Of a stretch of 15,958 nt of DNA, positions 5,862 through 13,622 are shown piece by piece; position 1 is the first letter of the stretch, and the number at the start of each line of letters is the position of its first letter. This DNA is from an uncultured Chloroflexota bacterium (lineage in GTDB: Bacteria > Chloroflexota > Limnocylindria > Limnocylindrales > Limnocylindraceae), in the NCBI GenBank assembly GCA_937864085.1, contig CALMIH010000113.1, positions 1 to 15,958 on the forward strand. The letters run 5' to 3'. The notes under the pieces are model-generated. The model had not been told where the DNA came from, made no database searches, and was given only the letters and a program-made list of their open reading frames with translations. The position numbers were made by a program, and so were the translations under genes.

Positions 5862-6871
5862 CGTTCAGCCTTACGCAGGAGAGGCTTCAGCTTCAGCAGT
5901 GCGTGCGCAAGAAGGAGTGAATCATGGAGATGCGGGCGAACCTTTGAGGCGATAGAGCGAACCAGAATGGGCGGGCGAGGTTCGCCGCTTGGGCTCGCTC
6001 CACGGACGAAGTGCGGCTGAAGCTGAAGTCCGGGATCCGCAGCCCCTCTCCGCGAGATCGCCGCCGCAAGGACGAGATCAATAACTCCCGTCCCCCCATG
6101 CTCCACTAGCGCGTCCATGTGCGCGTCGAGGTTCATCCCTTCGGTCTCCCCCTCTTGCTCGTCGACATTCGCCACCCAGATCAGCGGGGCACGCCGTGCT
6201 GCAAGCGCACTCCGAATCTCTGGCACCAACAGGTGTGGAATGAGGCTCGTGAAGAGGCTCCCGGGTCCAAGGACGAGGAGATCCGCCTGCGAGATCGCCG
6301 TCAGCGCACTTCGCGTTGCTCGCACTGAAGTTGAGTCAAGCGAAACGGAGGCAATGCCTCTGGTGCGAGCAAGACGCGCCTGCCCTATCACGCTGAGACC
6401 AGCGCGGGTACGCCCACGAAGTCGGAGCGCCTCCGAAGTTGCCGGGATGACGCGTCCGCGCACGTTGAGGATGCGATGCACGCGTTCAATGCCGCGTTCA
6501 AGGTTGCCCCCCTCTTCAGCGATCGCCGCCGCAAGGAGGAGGTTGCCTACAGGGTGCCCACGCGTTGCGCCGCGTTCAGCGGGGAGGCGGTGTTGTAACA
6601 GCGCAGCGGCCGTTGACTCTGCATCTGCAAGTGCGATCAAGCAGTTGCGCAGATCGCCAACTGGAGGGATGCCAAGCCGCGCACGCAGGATGCCAGAGGA
6701 TCCGCCGTCATCGGCCATAGAGACGATGGCGGTGAGATCAACCCCCGCCCCCTTGAGCCCGCGGAGGGCCGTTGCCATCCCCGTACCCCCACCGAGCACC
6801 ACGATGCGTCGCTGACGACGCTGGACCTTACGAGCGAGTGACCCGCTGCGGATCCAAGAGCGGAGCCCCAC
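5858..6871 (-). CDS. yvcK: YvcK/GlmR family protein (gluconeogenesis factor)
   Basis: 337 residues of the CofD-like YvcK/CuvA/GlmR family, which binds UDP-N-acetylglucosamine and links carbon supply to cell-wall precursor synthesis in Bacillus and mycobacteria. Nucleotide-fold motifs are G-G-G-T-G (27-31), A-D-D-G-G-S-S-G (53-60), G-D-L-R-N-C-L (72-78), G-H-P-V-G-N-L-L-L (105-113) and L-G-P-G-S-L-F-T-S (201-209). The segment usually read as M-T-Q-P-G-E-T is D-E-Q-E-G-E-T here (237-243). The start is GTG with an AGGAG site 9 bases upstream lying in the end of rapZ, so translation is tied to rapZ. It begins 5 bases after the rapZ stop and overlaps whiA by 4. Confidence 0.95.
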   Translation of the reverse strand: MGLRSWIRSGSLARKVQRRQRRIVVLGGGTGMATALRGLKGAGVDLTAIVSMADDGGSSGILRARLGIPPVGDLRNCLIALADAESTAAALLQHRLPAERGATRGHPVGNLLLAAAIAEEGGNLERGIERVHRILNVRGRVIPATSEALRLRGRTRAGLSVIGQARLARTRGIASVSLDSTSVRATRSALTAISQADLLVLGPGSLFTSLIPHLLVPEIRSALAARRAPLIWVANVDEQEGETEGMNLDAHMDALVEHGGTGVIDLVLAAAISRRGAADPGLQLQPHFVRGASPSGEPRPPILVRSIASKVRPHLHDSLLLAHALLKLKPLLRKAER

Positions 6872-6876
6872 GACCG

Positions 6877-7758
6877 TTAGCTCCTGGAGATGTCGCGGTG
6901 CTCCACCACGATCGGCGCACCATCAGCAACCCCAGCGAAGCTTTTCGCAAGCGCCTCCACAATGGCAACGGAGCGGTGGCGACCACCAGTACATCCGATC
7001 GCAATACTCAACCTGCCGCGTCCATCGGCGAGGTATGCGGCGAGTGTCTCCTGCAGGTAGCTACGGATTGATGCGGTGAGCTCCGCCCCAACTGGGTCGC
7101 CGAGCACGTAGTCGCTGATCTCCTTTGATCGCCCATCAAGTGGTCGAAGCTCTGGAACCCAGTGTGGGTTCGCGGCGGAGCGAACGTCAAAGACGAGATC
7201 CGCTTCAAGTGGGATGCCATGCTTGTATCCAAAACTGGTGAGGCGAACGCCGACGCGCTCCTCGCTCTCAAGTGCCTCGCTGACCAGCCGATCACGAAGC
7301 TCGCGCCCGGTGAGGTCACTTGTATCAATGACCGCATCAGCGGCCTCTCGGGTGGCGCTCAGGAGGGCTCGCTCCGCGGCGATCGCCTCGGCGACTGAGC
7401 GCGGGGCATCAACGGCACCTCCGAGTGGGTGGCGGTGTCGTGTCTCACTAAACCTGCGAATCAACACGTCGTCACGAGCATCAAGGAAGATGATGCGCGC
7501 CGTCACGCCGATCAATGCGGCACCACTTCGCACCGACTCAATCGTATGGCTCGGATCACCATCGCGTGCATCGAGGACAAGACAGACGCGCGCGAATCGC
7601 TCAGGATCTTGCCCGATCTTCTCAACGAGGGCGGGGAGGAGCTCGTATGGCAGGTTATCGATCGTGCGGAAGCCAATATCTTCGAGTGACTTCGTTGCCG
7701 TGGTCTTCCCCGCCCCAGAGAGGCCTGTCAGCAGGATGATGCGACGATCGCGGCTCAC
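6877..7758 (-). CDS. rapZ: RapZ (YvcJ) family nucleotide-binding protein
   Basis: 293 residues, normal family length. The N-terminal P-loop kinase-like domain has Walker A G-L-S-G-A-G-K-T at 12-19, I-D-N-L-P at 33-37, and the E-T-R-x-R-H-P-L motif at 105-112. The C-terminal domain has S-F-G-Y-K-H-G (175-181), N-P-H-W (197-200) and G-C-T-G-G-R-H-R-S (255-263). In E. coli RapZ directs decay of the GlmZ small RNA and so tunes glucosamine-6-phosphate synthesis; in Gram-positive relatives the job is less clear. The start is GTG and overlaps the tatC stop by 4 bases, with GGTGGGAA just upstream. The rapZ-yvcK-whiA order is widely conserved. Confidence 0.95.
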   Translation of the reverse strand: MSRDRRIILLTGLSGAGKTTATKSLEDIGFRTIDNLPYELLPALVEKIGQDPERFARVCLVLDARDGDPSHTIESVRSGAALIGVTARIIFLDARDDVLIRRFSETRHRHPLGGAVDAPRSVAEAIAAERALLSATREAADAVIDTSDLTGRELRDRLVSEALESEERVGVRLTSFGYKHGIPLEADLVFDVRSAANPHWVPELRPLDGRSKEISDYVLGDPVGAELTASIRSYLQETLAAYLADGRGRLSIAIGCTGGRHRSVAIVEALAKSFAGVADGAPIVVEHRDISRS

Positions 7759-8495
7759 TTCCCACCAGCCTTCACCAGAATGATAGAGAACTCATACAGG
7801 ATGAGCAGCGTCACGGCGAGGATCAAGGGGCTGACGATGTCTGTTCCAGGAGTAGCAATCGCGCTTAAGATCACGATGCCAACCACCGCCCCACGGCGCC
7901 AGGTGCGCAACTTTGCCGAGGTGATGATCCCCACACGAGAGAGGAAGACGAGAAGGATCGGATACTCAGCGGCGAGCGCAAAGATCAGGATGAGGCCGCC
8001 GACGAATCCAAAGTATCGATCTGCCGCAATCATCGGGAGAAGGTCGGCACTCGCAAATGAGAGGAGGAAGCCAACCGCGAATGGGAGCACACTCCAGGCC
8101 ACAGCTGCACCGATGAGGAAGAGGAGGAGCGCGAGTGGGAGCCACGGTCGCGCGCTCCGTCGCTCTGATTTCGTTAAGCCGGGACTGATGAAGGCCCACG
8201 CCTGCCAGAGGAGAATCGGCATCGCCAGCGTGATCCCGCCGATCAGGCCCAGCTGCATCCGAATGCCGAACGCATCACCGACGCCCGTAAAGTAGAGGTT
8301 CACCGCGCCGAGTGGCGAGCGGAGCAGCGTGATAAGCCCATCTGCAAGCGCAAAGGTAGCAGCTGCCCCAGCGGCGATGGCAAGAAGCGAAATGGCGATT
8401 CGGCGTCGAAGTTCACGAAGATGCTCAATAAGTGGTGCGGTCGCTGACGCACGATCTGCGTCACGCACGAGTGCCTTCGCCGTCATACGGGTCAC
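7755..8495 (-). CDS. tatC: Twin-arginine translocase subunit TatC
   Basis: Up to 246 residues with six predicted membrane helices. It recognises twin-arginine signal peptides and forms the core of the Tat pathway for folded proteins. The family segments are E-H-L-R-E-L-R-R-R (24-32), F-I-S-P-G-L-T-K-S-E-R (102-112), A-E-Y-P-I near 176-180, and T-P-G-T-D-I-V-S-P (215-223) before the last helix with L-Y-E-F-S-I. The start is uncertain. The GTG at 8495 gives the longest form, but the ATG at 8486 (three residues shorter) has a G-rich GGGGGTGA site five bases upstream and may be the true start. It follows tatA after 20 bases. Confidence 0.94.
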   Translation of the reverse strand: MTRMTAKALVRDADRASATAPLIEHLRELRRRIAISLLAIAAGAAATFALADGLITLLRSPLGAVNLYFTGVGDAFGIRMQLGLIGGITLAMPILLWQAWAFISPGLTKSERRSARPWLPLALLLFLIGAAVAWSVLPFAVGFLLSFASADLLPMIAADRYFGFVGGLILIFALAAEYPILLVFLSRVGIITSAKLRTWRRGAVVGIVILSAIATPGTDIVSPLILAVTLLILYEFSIILVKAGGK

Positions 8496-8515
8496 CCCCC
8501 GTCCCGCTTAGCGAC

Positions 8516-8719
8516 TCAGCCCTTCCTCTTTGGGCGACGCGCTGGGCTCTTTCGTGCTGGGCGGCTCTCCTGTGGGTCGCCCGCATCTGAGGTCGCCTTC
8601 CGGAATTCACGGAAGGAGCGTCCAACCGCGGCGCCAATCTCTGGAAGCTTCCCAGGGCCGAAGACGACGAGGATGACGGCAAGGATGAGGATCAGTTCGC
8701 CAGGTCCAATATTGGGCAT
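8516..8719 (-). CDS. tatA: Sec-independent translocase subunit TatA
   Basis: 67 residues. It has a short N-terminal membrane helix (about 7-21), the hinge F-G-P-G-K-L-P-E (20-27), an amphipathic helix with S-F-R-E-F-R-K-A-T, and a basic disordered tail. TatA oligomers form the conducting part of the Tat system with TatC, which lies directly downstream. No separate tatB is visible, as in minimal TatAC systems. The ATG at 8719 has an AAGGAG site eight bases upstream. A 7-base inverted repeat (8596-8616) lies in the amphipathic-helix codons and is probably a by-product of the repeated Phe-Arg codons. Confidence 0.95.
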   Translation of the reverse strand: MPNIGPGELILILAVILVVFGPGKLPEIGAAVGRSFREFRKATSDAGDPQESRPARKSPARRPKRKG

Positions 8720-8742
8720 GTTCGGTACTCCTTACGCTGCTG

Positions 8743-8756
8743 CGTCCTGAAGGACG
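8743..8756 (-). other. Small hairpin between pyrF and tatA
   Basis: A perfect 5-base stem CGTCC/GGACG with a 4-base loop (TTCA on the minus strand) lies just after the pyrF stop and before the tatA ribosome-binding site. No U-run follows. It may protect or pause the transcript, or mean nothing. Confidence 0.3.
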
Positions 8757-8758
8757 AC

Positions 8759-9640
8759 CTATGGGGCGAGTATAGCGAGACGCCTCCCCCACTCCGCCGC
8801 TCGTGCATGAATCGCCTCCTCCAGCGCGCCGCCAGTGAGGCGCGCCTCTCCAGCGGCGCTCGCCTCTCCCGAGATGCCGCGCCCCACATTCACGAGTAGA
8901 CCGCCACCGAACCGACCCGCGGCACCCCCCGCAGTCGCTCCGCCGTGCTGCGCCACCATCGCCAGGTCTCCCCCTTGCGCGCCAATCCCAGGGACGAGGA
9001 GAGGGAGCGAAGGGGCCGCCTCACGGAGCTTGCCGAACGCACCGCCTGCTTTAGCACCAGCGACAAGGCCGATACGCCCCGCCAGCGCCTCAGGTCGTGC
9101 GGCGGCGAGACGCGCAACGCGAAGGTAGAGCTCCTCTTCTGGCGCACCCCCCGTTGCGGTAAGGCGCAACTCTTGCAGCTCCGCCGACTCTGGGTTCGAC
9201 GTCCGGCAGAGGAGATAGACGAATCGATCGTCTCGCTCAAGGAGTGGCGAAAGTGCCCCAATGCCAAGGTACGGACTCGCCGTCACCGCATCTGCATCGA
9301 GAGCATCGAAGAGTGCACGCGCCTGTGCCTTCACCGTATTCCCAATATCACCCCGCTTCACATCCATGATGATCGGGGTCTCAGCGGGGGTAAGCGCCCG
9401 AATCTCTTCGGCGAGTGCAACACCTTCGGCGCCGTACGCCTCAAAGAAGGCGAGGTTCACCTTGTATGCGGCGGCATACTGCGCCGTTGCCGTAACTAGG
9501 AGACGCACCCACTCGCGTAGCCCAGCAACAGATGCTGCGTGCTCTGGCGAGAGGTGCGATGGATCTGGATCTATGCCGACGCAGAGGCTGCTGCCAACGC
9601 GTTCCGATGATGCGGCGAGAAGTTCGAGGTAGCGACTCAT
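8759..9640 (-). CDS. pyrF: Orotidine 5'-phosphate decarboxylase, type 2
   Basis: 293 residues from the ATG at 9640. It decarboxylates OMP to UMP, the last step of pyrimidine synthesis. The length and motifs fit the longer type 2 family: C-V-G-I-D-P-D-P (20-27), K-V-N-L-A-F-F-E (60-67), catalytic D-V-K-R-G-D-I (93-99), T-S-N-P (147-150), phosphate-binding V-P-G-I-G-A-Q-G-G-D (216-225) and N-V-G-R-G-I (251-256). An upstream in-frame start at 9682 exists, but 9640 overlaps the previous stop by four bases, matches the family N-terminus and has an AAGGCGG-like site. No other pyr gene is nearby. Confidence 0.95.
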   Translation of the reverse strand: MSRYLELLAASSERVGSSLCVGIDPDPSHLSPEHAASVAGLREWVRLLVTATAQYAAAYKVNLAFFEAYGAEGVALAEEIRALTPAETPIIMDVKRGDIGNTVKAQARALFDALDADAVTASPYLGIGALSPLLERDDRFVYLLCRTSNPESAELQELRLTATGGAPEEELYLRVARLAAARPEALAGRIGLVAGAKAGGAFGKLREAAPSLPLLVPGIGAQGGDLAMVAQHGGATAGGAAGRFGGGLLVNVGRGISGEASAAGEARLTGGALEEAIHARAAEWGRRLAILAP

Positions 9641-10851
9641 GGGGTTGCACCGCCTTGCAGATCGCTGCGCAGTCTCCCCCACGCAGGCCGAACTCCTGCG
9701 TCAACAAGATCGCGAAGGAGCTGCAGGCTCGAGATAATCGTTGGTGGACCTGAAACTGGCGAGGTGATCACCACCTGCTGCAGCGATGCCTGACTCCCAC
9801 TCGCTGCCAAGAAGATGAGCGAGTCTCCGTCGGGAGACCAGGTTGGCGACCACGAACGACCGGTTCGGGTCACCTCCAGAAGCACCTCGCCGGTCGCCGC
9901 GCTCATGATCACCACGTCGCTCCCCTTCTTCTTGTCAATGCGCGTTGCCGCGATCCAGCGGCCATCTGGGCTCACTGCGGGTTCAATAAAGCCGCTCGCG
10001 CCGAAGCGCACCACACTATCCGCGGCCAGATCAAAATAGATGATCCGTGAGGCGGACTCCCCCTGCGCAGAACCGTTCTGCACATAGTAAATCCCAGAAC
10101 CGTCATAGCTCCACGCTGGATCCTGGTGTCCGAATGGCGCCTCGTCCGGGAGATCTGGTGTGATCATCCGGCCGCCCTCTTGCAGGAGGCGAATGAGCAC
10201 GTCACCGCCGAGGAGCGATGGGCCCTTGTAATCCGTTGCCAGCGCGATTCGGCCATCTGCTCCGATCGCCGGATCAAAGATGAACGATGAGAAGTTGAGC
10301 TTCGGATTTGGGTCTTCGAGGAGCCCGTCAAGAATCTCCTCCTCGCCGTCACCGCGTGCGCCGATCCGCATCAGCGTTGGCACCCTGAGACGGTACGGCG
10401 TGATCCCTCCCGCAGCGTTGAGCCGACCACCGACCTCGTTGCGCTGACGGACAAAGTAGAGCCAGGTGCCGTCAGGACTCCACGCCAGCTCGCCGTCCGA
10501 AGGGCCCGCCGTGAGCTGCGTCAGCGTGGAGCCGCTCAGTGACCAGAGCGCACCGTCGCGCGCGAAGGTGATCGTCCCGTCAATCACCACCCCATCCGTC
10601 ACCTCAGCCCCGTCACCCCCTGGAGTTGCGCTCGAGCCAGACGAGAGTGAGGCGAGCTGCCACGTGCCGAGCGCGGCGACGAGGAGGAGTGCGAGGGCGA
10701 ACGCTGGCGCAACCTTCGGGCCAAGGCCGAACCATCCTGGCCCTTTGGTTCCCGCCGCAGTTGGTGGTCGTAGTCCGTGGAAGGGGCGCGATGGGGCGGT
10801 ACGGTCGCTTCGCAGGCGTGGCTTTGGGCGAAGTGATCTGTTGCCGCTCAT
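9637..10851 (-). CDS. Membrane-anchored WD40/TolB-like propeller protein
   Basis: 404 residues, function not recognised. A basic, Pro-rich tail of about 46 residues would be cytoplasmic, followed by one membrane helix (about 47-66) and a Gly/Ser-rich linker. The rest looks like an extracytoplasmic beta-propeller of PD40/TolB type, with about five or six repeats of the W-S-P-D-G kind: A-W-S-P-D-G-T-W-L-Y-F, A-W-S-Y-D-G-S-G-I-Y-Y, A-V-S-P-D-G-R-W-I-A, T-W-S-P-D-G-D-S-L-I-F, and weaker ones. Such domains usually bind proteins or sense ligands. ATG 10851 shares one base with the recJ stop (TGATG) and follows a GGAGAGG site, so I prefer it to the GTG one codon upstream. Its stop overlaps pyrF. Confidence 0.75.
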   Translation of the reverse strand: MSGNRSLRPKPRLRSDRTAPSRPFHGLRPPTAAGTKGPGWFGLGPKVAPAFALALLLVAALGTWQLASLSSGSSATPGGDGAEVTDGVVIDGTITFARDGALWSLSGSTLTQLTAGPSDGELAWSPDGTWLYFVRQRNEVGGRLNAAGGITPYRLRVPTLMRIGARGDGEEEILDGLLEDPNPKLNFSSFIFDPAIGADGRIALATDYKGPSLLGGDVLIRLLQEGGRMITPDLPDEAPFGHQDPAWSYDGSGIYYVQNGSAQGESASRIIYFDLAADSVVRFGASGFIEPAVSPDGRWIAATRIDKKKGSDVVIMSAATGEVLLEVTRTGRSWSPTWSPDGDSLIFLAASGSQASLQQVVITSPVSGPPTIISSLQLLRDLVDAGVRPAWGRLRSDLQGGATP

Positions 10852-12641
10852 CACCTCTCCTCTGCGCTCTGTAGGTCCACCACGTGCAGCTCCGTCTTCG
10901 CGGTCCCGCGATAGGTTCGCTGCACGATGCGTGCGACAAGGTCAACGCTACCCCCTTCGTGGCCGTCTGCGTCTGCGCGACCGAATGCGATCGCCTCCGT
11001 TCGGCTCCCGTCAATATTTAGCGTCAGGCGTGCATGGCGCCCATCACCAACAAGGCGAACCTGCTCAAGTGCCACTGATCGGAAGAGGAAGAGCGGATCA
11101 GGGTTCCCAATGCCGGTTGGGGCAAGGTAATCGGCGAGCGCCGCAAGGGAGGCGAGTGAGCGGGCCCCCACGGTCGGCTCAAGGTCAACGGAGAGGAGCG
11201 GCTCTTGCAGACCTCTCTGCGCTGCGAATTGGGCTGCGAGTCCCGTCGTGACGCTCGCCCATCGCGAGAGCGGGAAGGTGCAGCCGCCCGCCCCGTCATG
11301 ACCACCCTGACGGACGAGTTGGTCGTTGATCGCGCGCAGCGCTGATGCAACGGAGAAGCCGCGCGGCGCGCGAATTGAGCAGCGCACCAGCGTCTCATCA
11401 GCAGCGTCTAAGGCGACGCTCCCAACAAGCGCTGGTCGAGCAAACTCCTCAGCGAGTCGGCCAGCAACAAGACCGAGGACACCGGGCGACCATTCGCCGC
11501 GCACGGCGACCAGGCCTTCGGTAACAAGTGCGCGCGTTGAATCTGGTGCGGCGAGCCCGCCTGCACCGAGCGTGCTGCGCGCAGCCTCAATCGCCTCGCG
11601 TGAAAGGTCGCGGCGCTCGTGATTGAGTGCCTCAAGCGTTGCCGCGAGCTCAGCCGCCTCAACCTCATCATCTGTCGTAAGGAGATCAAGAGCTGGTCGC
11701 GCATCGCCGATCCGTCCCGCCGCATTGATCCGCGGTGCCAGGGTGAAGCCGACCACTTCAACACGGTGTGGCCCCTCTACGCCCGCGCTCTTCAAGAGCG
11801 CGCGAATCCCAACTGGCATCCGTCCAAGGCCGTTCATTACTTTGAGCGCTGAGCGCACGATCACACGGAACTCATCGGCAACGGGGACCATGTCAGCAAC
11901 GCCACCGATCATTGCAAGGACGGAGAGCTCGCCAAGGATCTCACGTCGATCTGGGTGGTCGGCAAGAATCCCCTGGGCGATCTTGAAGGCGAGACCGCTT
12001 CCCGCAAGGTTTGGGAATGGATAACTCGCATCTGGCCGATTTGGGTTCACCAGCCAGGCCGCCTTCGCGGGCGCTTCAGGAACGGCGTGGTGGTCGATGA
12101 TCCCAACAAGGATCCCCGCCTCAAGTGCCTGCGCGACGCGCTCCGTATCCGCAGTGCCGCAGTCAACGGCCAGGAGTAGCTCAACGCCATCCTCTATCGC
12201 GGCGTCGAGCGCACCCTCAGGGATGCCGTGCCCATCTGTATCGCGATTCGGGATGAAGCCTTCAGCAACGGCACCAATCGCACGAAGCGCCCGAATAATG
12301 ATCGCCGCGCCAGTGAGTCCGTCTGCATCAAAGTCACCGACAACAAGGACCGGTTCACCATCCGCCCCAGCCGCTCGGAGACGCGCGATCAGACCCGCCG
12401 CATCAGGGAGGAGCTCGGGGGCGTGGAGCGTTCGATCACGCGGATCAAGGAATCGTCGTACGACATCTGGATCGTGGAGATCACGCTGCGTCAGCAGCGC
12501 TGCGAGTGAGGGGCGAAGATCGTCACGCACCTGTACCGAGATAAGTGTTTCGCTTAGCAAGGCAACGCGAGACGCTTCAACCTGCTCAAGGCGCCAGCTG
12601 CGCTGAGCCTTAAGCGGGGTCTCAGAGCGTGCGGGGCTCAC
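10851..12641 (-). CDS. recJ: Single-stranded-DNA-specific exonuclease RecJ
   Basis: 596 residues, normal for RecJ. It is a 5'-3' exonuclease used in recombination and mismatch repair, with a DHH/DHHA1 core. Motifs seen are G-D-F-D-A-D-G (102-108), A-V-D-C-G (158-162), I-I-D-H-H (181-185), G-G-V-A-D-M-V-P (246-253), P-R-I-N-A-A-G-R (303-310), W-S-P-G-V-L-G-L-V-A (384-393) and G-G-H-D-G-A-G-G (446-453). A C-terminal OB-like part carries G-I-G-N-P-D-P. The usual G-D-Y-D-A-D-G and G-G-H-x-x-A-A-G are slightly altered (Tyr to Phe, Ala to Gly). The GTG start at 12641 lacks a strong ribosome-binding site and lies 18 bases after the secF stop. Confidence 0.94.
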   Translation of the reverse strand: MSPARSETPLKAQRSWRLEQVEASRVALLSETLISVQVRDDLRPSLAALLTQRDLHDPDVVRRFLDPRDRTLHAPELLPDAAGLIARLRAAGADGEPVLVVGDFDADGLTGAAIIIRALRAIGAVAEGFIPNRDTDGHGIPEGALDAAIEDGVELLLAVDCGTADTERVAQALEAGILVGIIDHHAVPEAPAKAAWLVNPNRPDASYPFPNLAGSGLAFKIAQGILADHPDRREILGELSVLAMIGGVADMVPVADEFRVIVRSALKVMNGLGRMPVGIRALLKSAGVEGPHRVEVVGFTLAPRINAAGRIGDARPALDLLTTDDEVEAAELAATLEALNHERRDLSREAIEAARSTLGAGGLAAPDSTRALVTEGLVAVRGEWSPGVLGLVAGRLAEEFARPALVGSVALDAADETLVRCSIRAPRGFSVASALRAINDQLVRQGGHDGAGGCTFPLSRWASVTTGLAAQFAAQRGLQEPLLSVDLEPTVGARSLASLAALADYLAPTGIGNPDPLFLFRSVALEQVRLVGDGRHARLTLNIDGSRTEAIAFGRADADGHEGGSVDLVARIVQRTYRGTAKTELHVVDLQSAEER

Positions 12642-12659
12642 CGCGCACCCAACGGCACG

Positions 12660-13622
12660 CTACGCGGTACGACGCGCGCTCGGCGAACTCTTCCGCGCCG
12701 TCACGCGCTCGTCCCACCAGACCAGCAGAGGACTGCCGTTGAAGATTGAGGAGTAGGTCCCGGAGAGGATTCCGACGAAGAGGGCGAGGACGAAGGTTCG
12801 GATCGAACCGCCAGCGAAGACGAGGAGCGAGAGAAGGGTGATCAGAACGGTCGCGGTGGTATTGAACGATCGCCCAAGGGTCTGCACGATGGAGTGATTG
12901 ACAATGTCGGCAAACGGAGCGCCGGCGTAACGCGCGAGGTTCTCGCGCACCCTGTCGAAGACGACGATCGTATCGTGCACCGAGAAGCCGATGATCGTGA
13001 GCATCGCAGTGATGAAGAGGGCATCGATTTCTACCCCGAAGAGGGTCCCTGCGACGGCGAAGAAGCCGACCGTCACGATCACGTCGTGGAGGAGGGCGGC
13101 CAGCGCTGCAAGTCCAAATCGAAGGTTTCTGAAGCGATACGTCATCCAGAGCACGATCCCGATCGAGCCTAAGACGATCAAGAGTGCCGCCTGCTGCGTG
13201 AGATCTTGGCTGATGACTGGTCCAACCGTGGAGAGCGAACCCACCTCTGCAATTGATCCGACCTCGCTCTCAATTGCCGCGCGGATGGCTGCGAGCTCAG
13301 CACCTGCTGGCTGCGACGGATCGCTCTCGCTCCCCGACTGCAAGTCGAGCGGCTTCGTTCGCATGATGAGGAAGCCAGAGCCAGCCTCCGTTACCTGCAC
13401 CTCAGGATGCCCGGCAGCTGCAATAACGTCGCGAACGACCAGGGCGTCTGCTGGCTGCTCCAACTTGAACTCCCAGACGGTACCGCCAGTGTAGTCAACT
13501 GAGAACTTCAAACCCAGAGCCCCACCAGAGAGTGGTGTTGCGACAATGAAGATAAGGCCGGGAATGGTGACAAGGAGCGAGAAGAGGAAGAACCAGCGCT
13601 TGCGCGCAATGATCTTATTCAT
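12660..13622 (-). CDS. secF: Protein translocase subunit SecF
   Basis: 320 residues, typical. SecF works with SecD to pull exported proteins through the membrane using the proton or sodium gradient. It has an N-terminal helix (about 10-30), D-Y-T-G-G-T (43-48), a periplasmic P4-type domain with V-G-P-V-I-S (133-138), five C-terminal helices, and the family motif D-T-I-V-V-F-D-R-V-R-E-N (217-228). The ATG at 13622 overlaps the end of secD by eight bases in another frame, so the pair is translationally linked. The C-terminal tail is basic and Ser/Arg-rich. Confidence 0.97.
   Translation of the reverse strand: MNKIIARKRWFFLFSLLVTIPGLIFIVATPLSGGALGLKFSVDYTGGTVWEFKLEQPADALVVRDVIAAAGHPEVQVTEAGSGFLIMRTKPLDLQSGSESDPSQPAGAELAAIRAAIESEVGSIAEVGSLSTVGPVISQDLTQQAALLIVLGSIGIVLWMTYRFRNLRFGLAALAALLHDVIVTVGFFAVAGTLFGVEIDALFITAMLTIIGFSVHDTIVVFDRVRENLARYAGAPFADIVNHSIVQTLGRSFNTTATVLITLLSLLVFAGGSIRTFVLALFVGILSGTYSSIFNGSPLLVWWDERVTARKSSPSARRTA

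Noticed and set aside
8596..8616. 7-base inverted repeat inside tatA as a terminator or regulatory hairpin
   Set aside because: It is explained by the repeated Phe-Arg codons of the amphipathic helix, has no U-run, and lies mid-gene.
9640..9682. Upstream start for pyrF adding 14 residues
   Set aside because: The extra residues do not match the family N-terminus, and the ATG at 9640 forms a typical 4-base overlap with the preceding stop.
10466..11251. Plus-strand open frame of about 261 codons
   Set aside because: It spans the opposite strand of the propeller and recJ genes, has low-complexity Arg/Ser/Pro composition and no ribosome-binding site.
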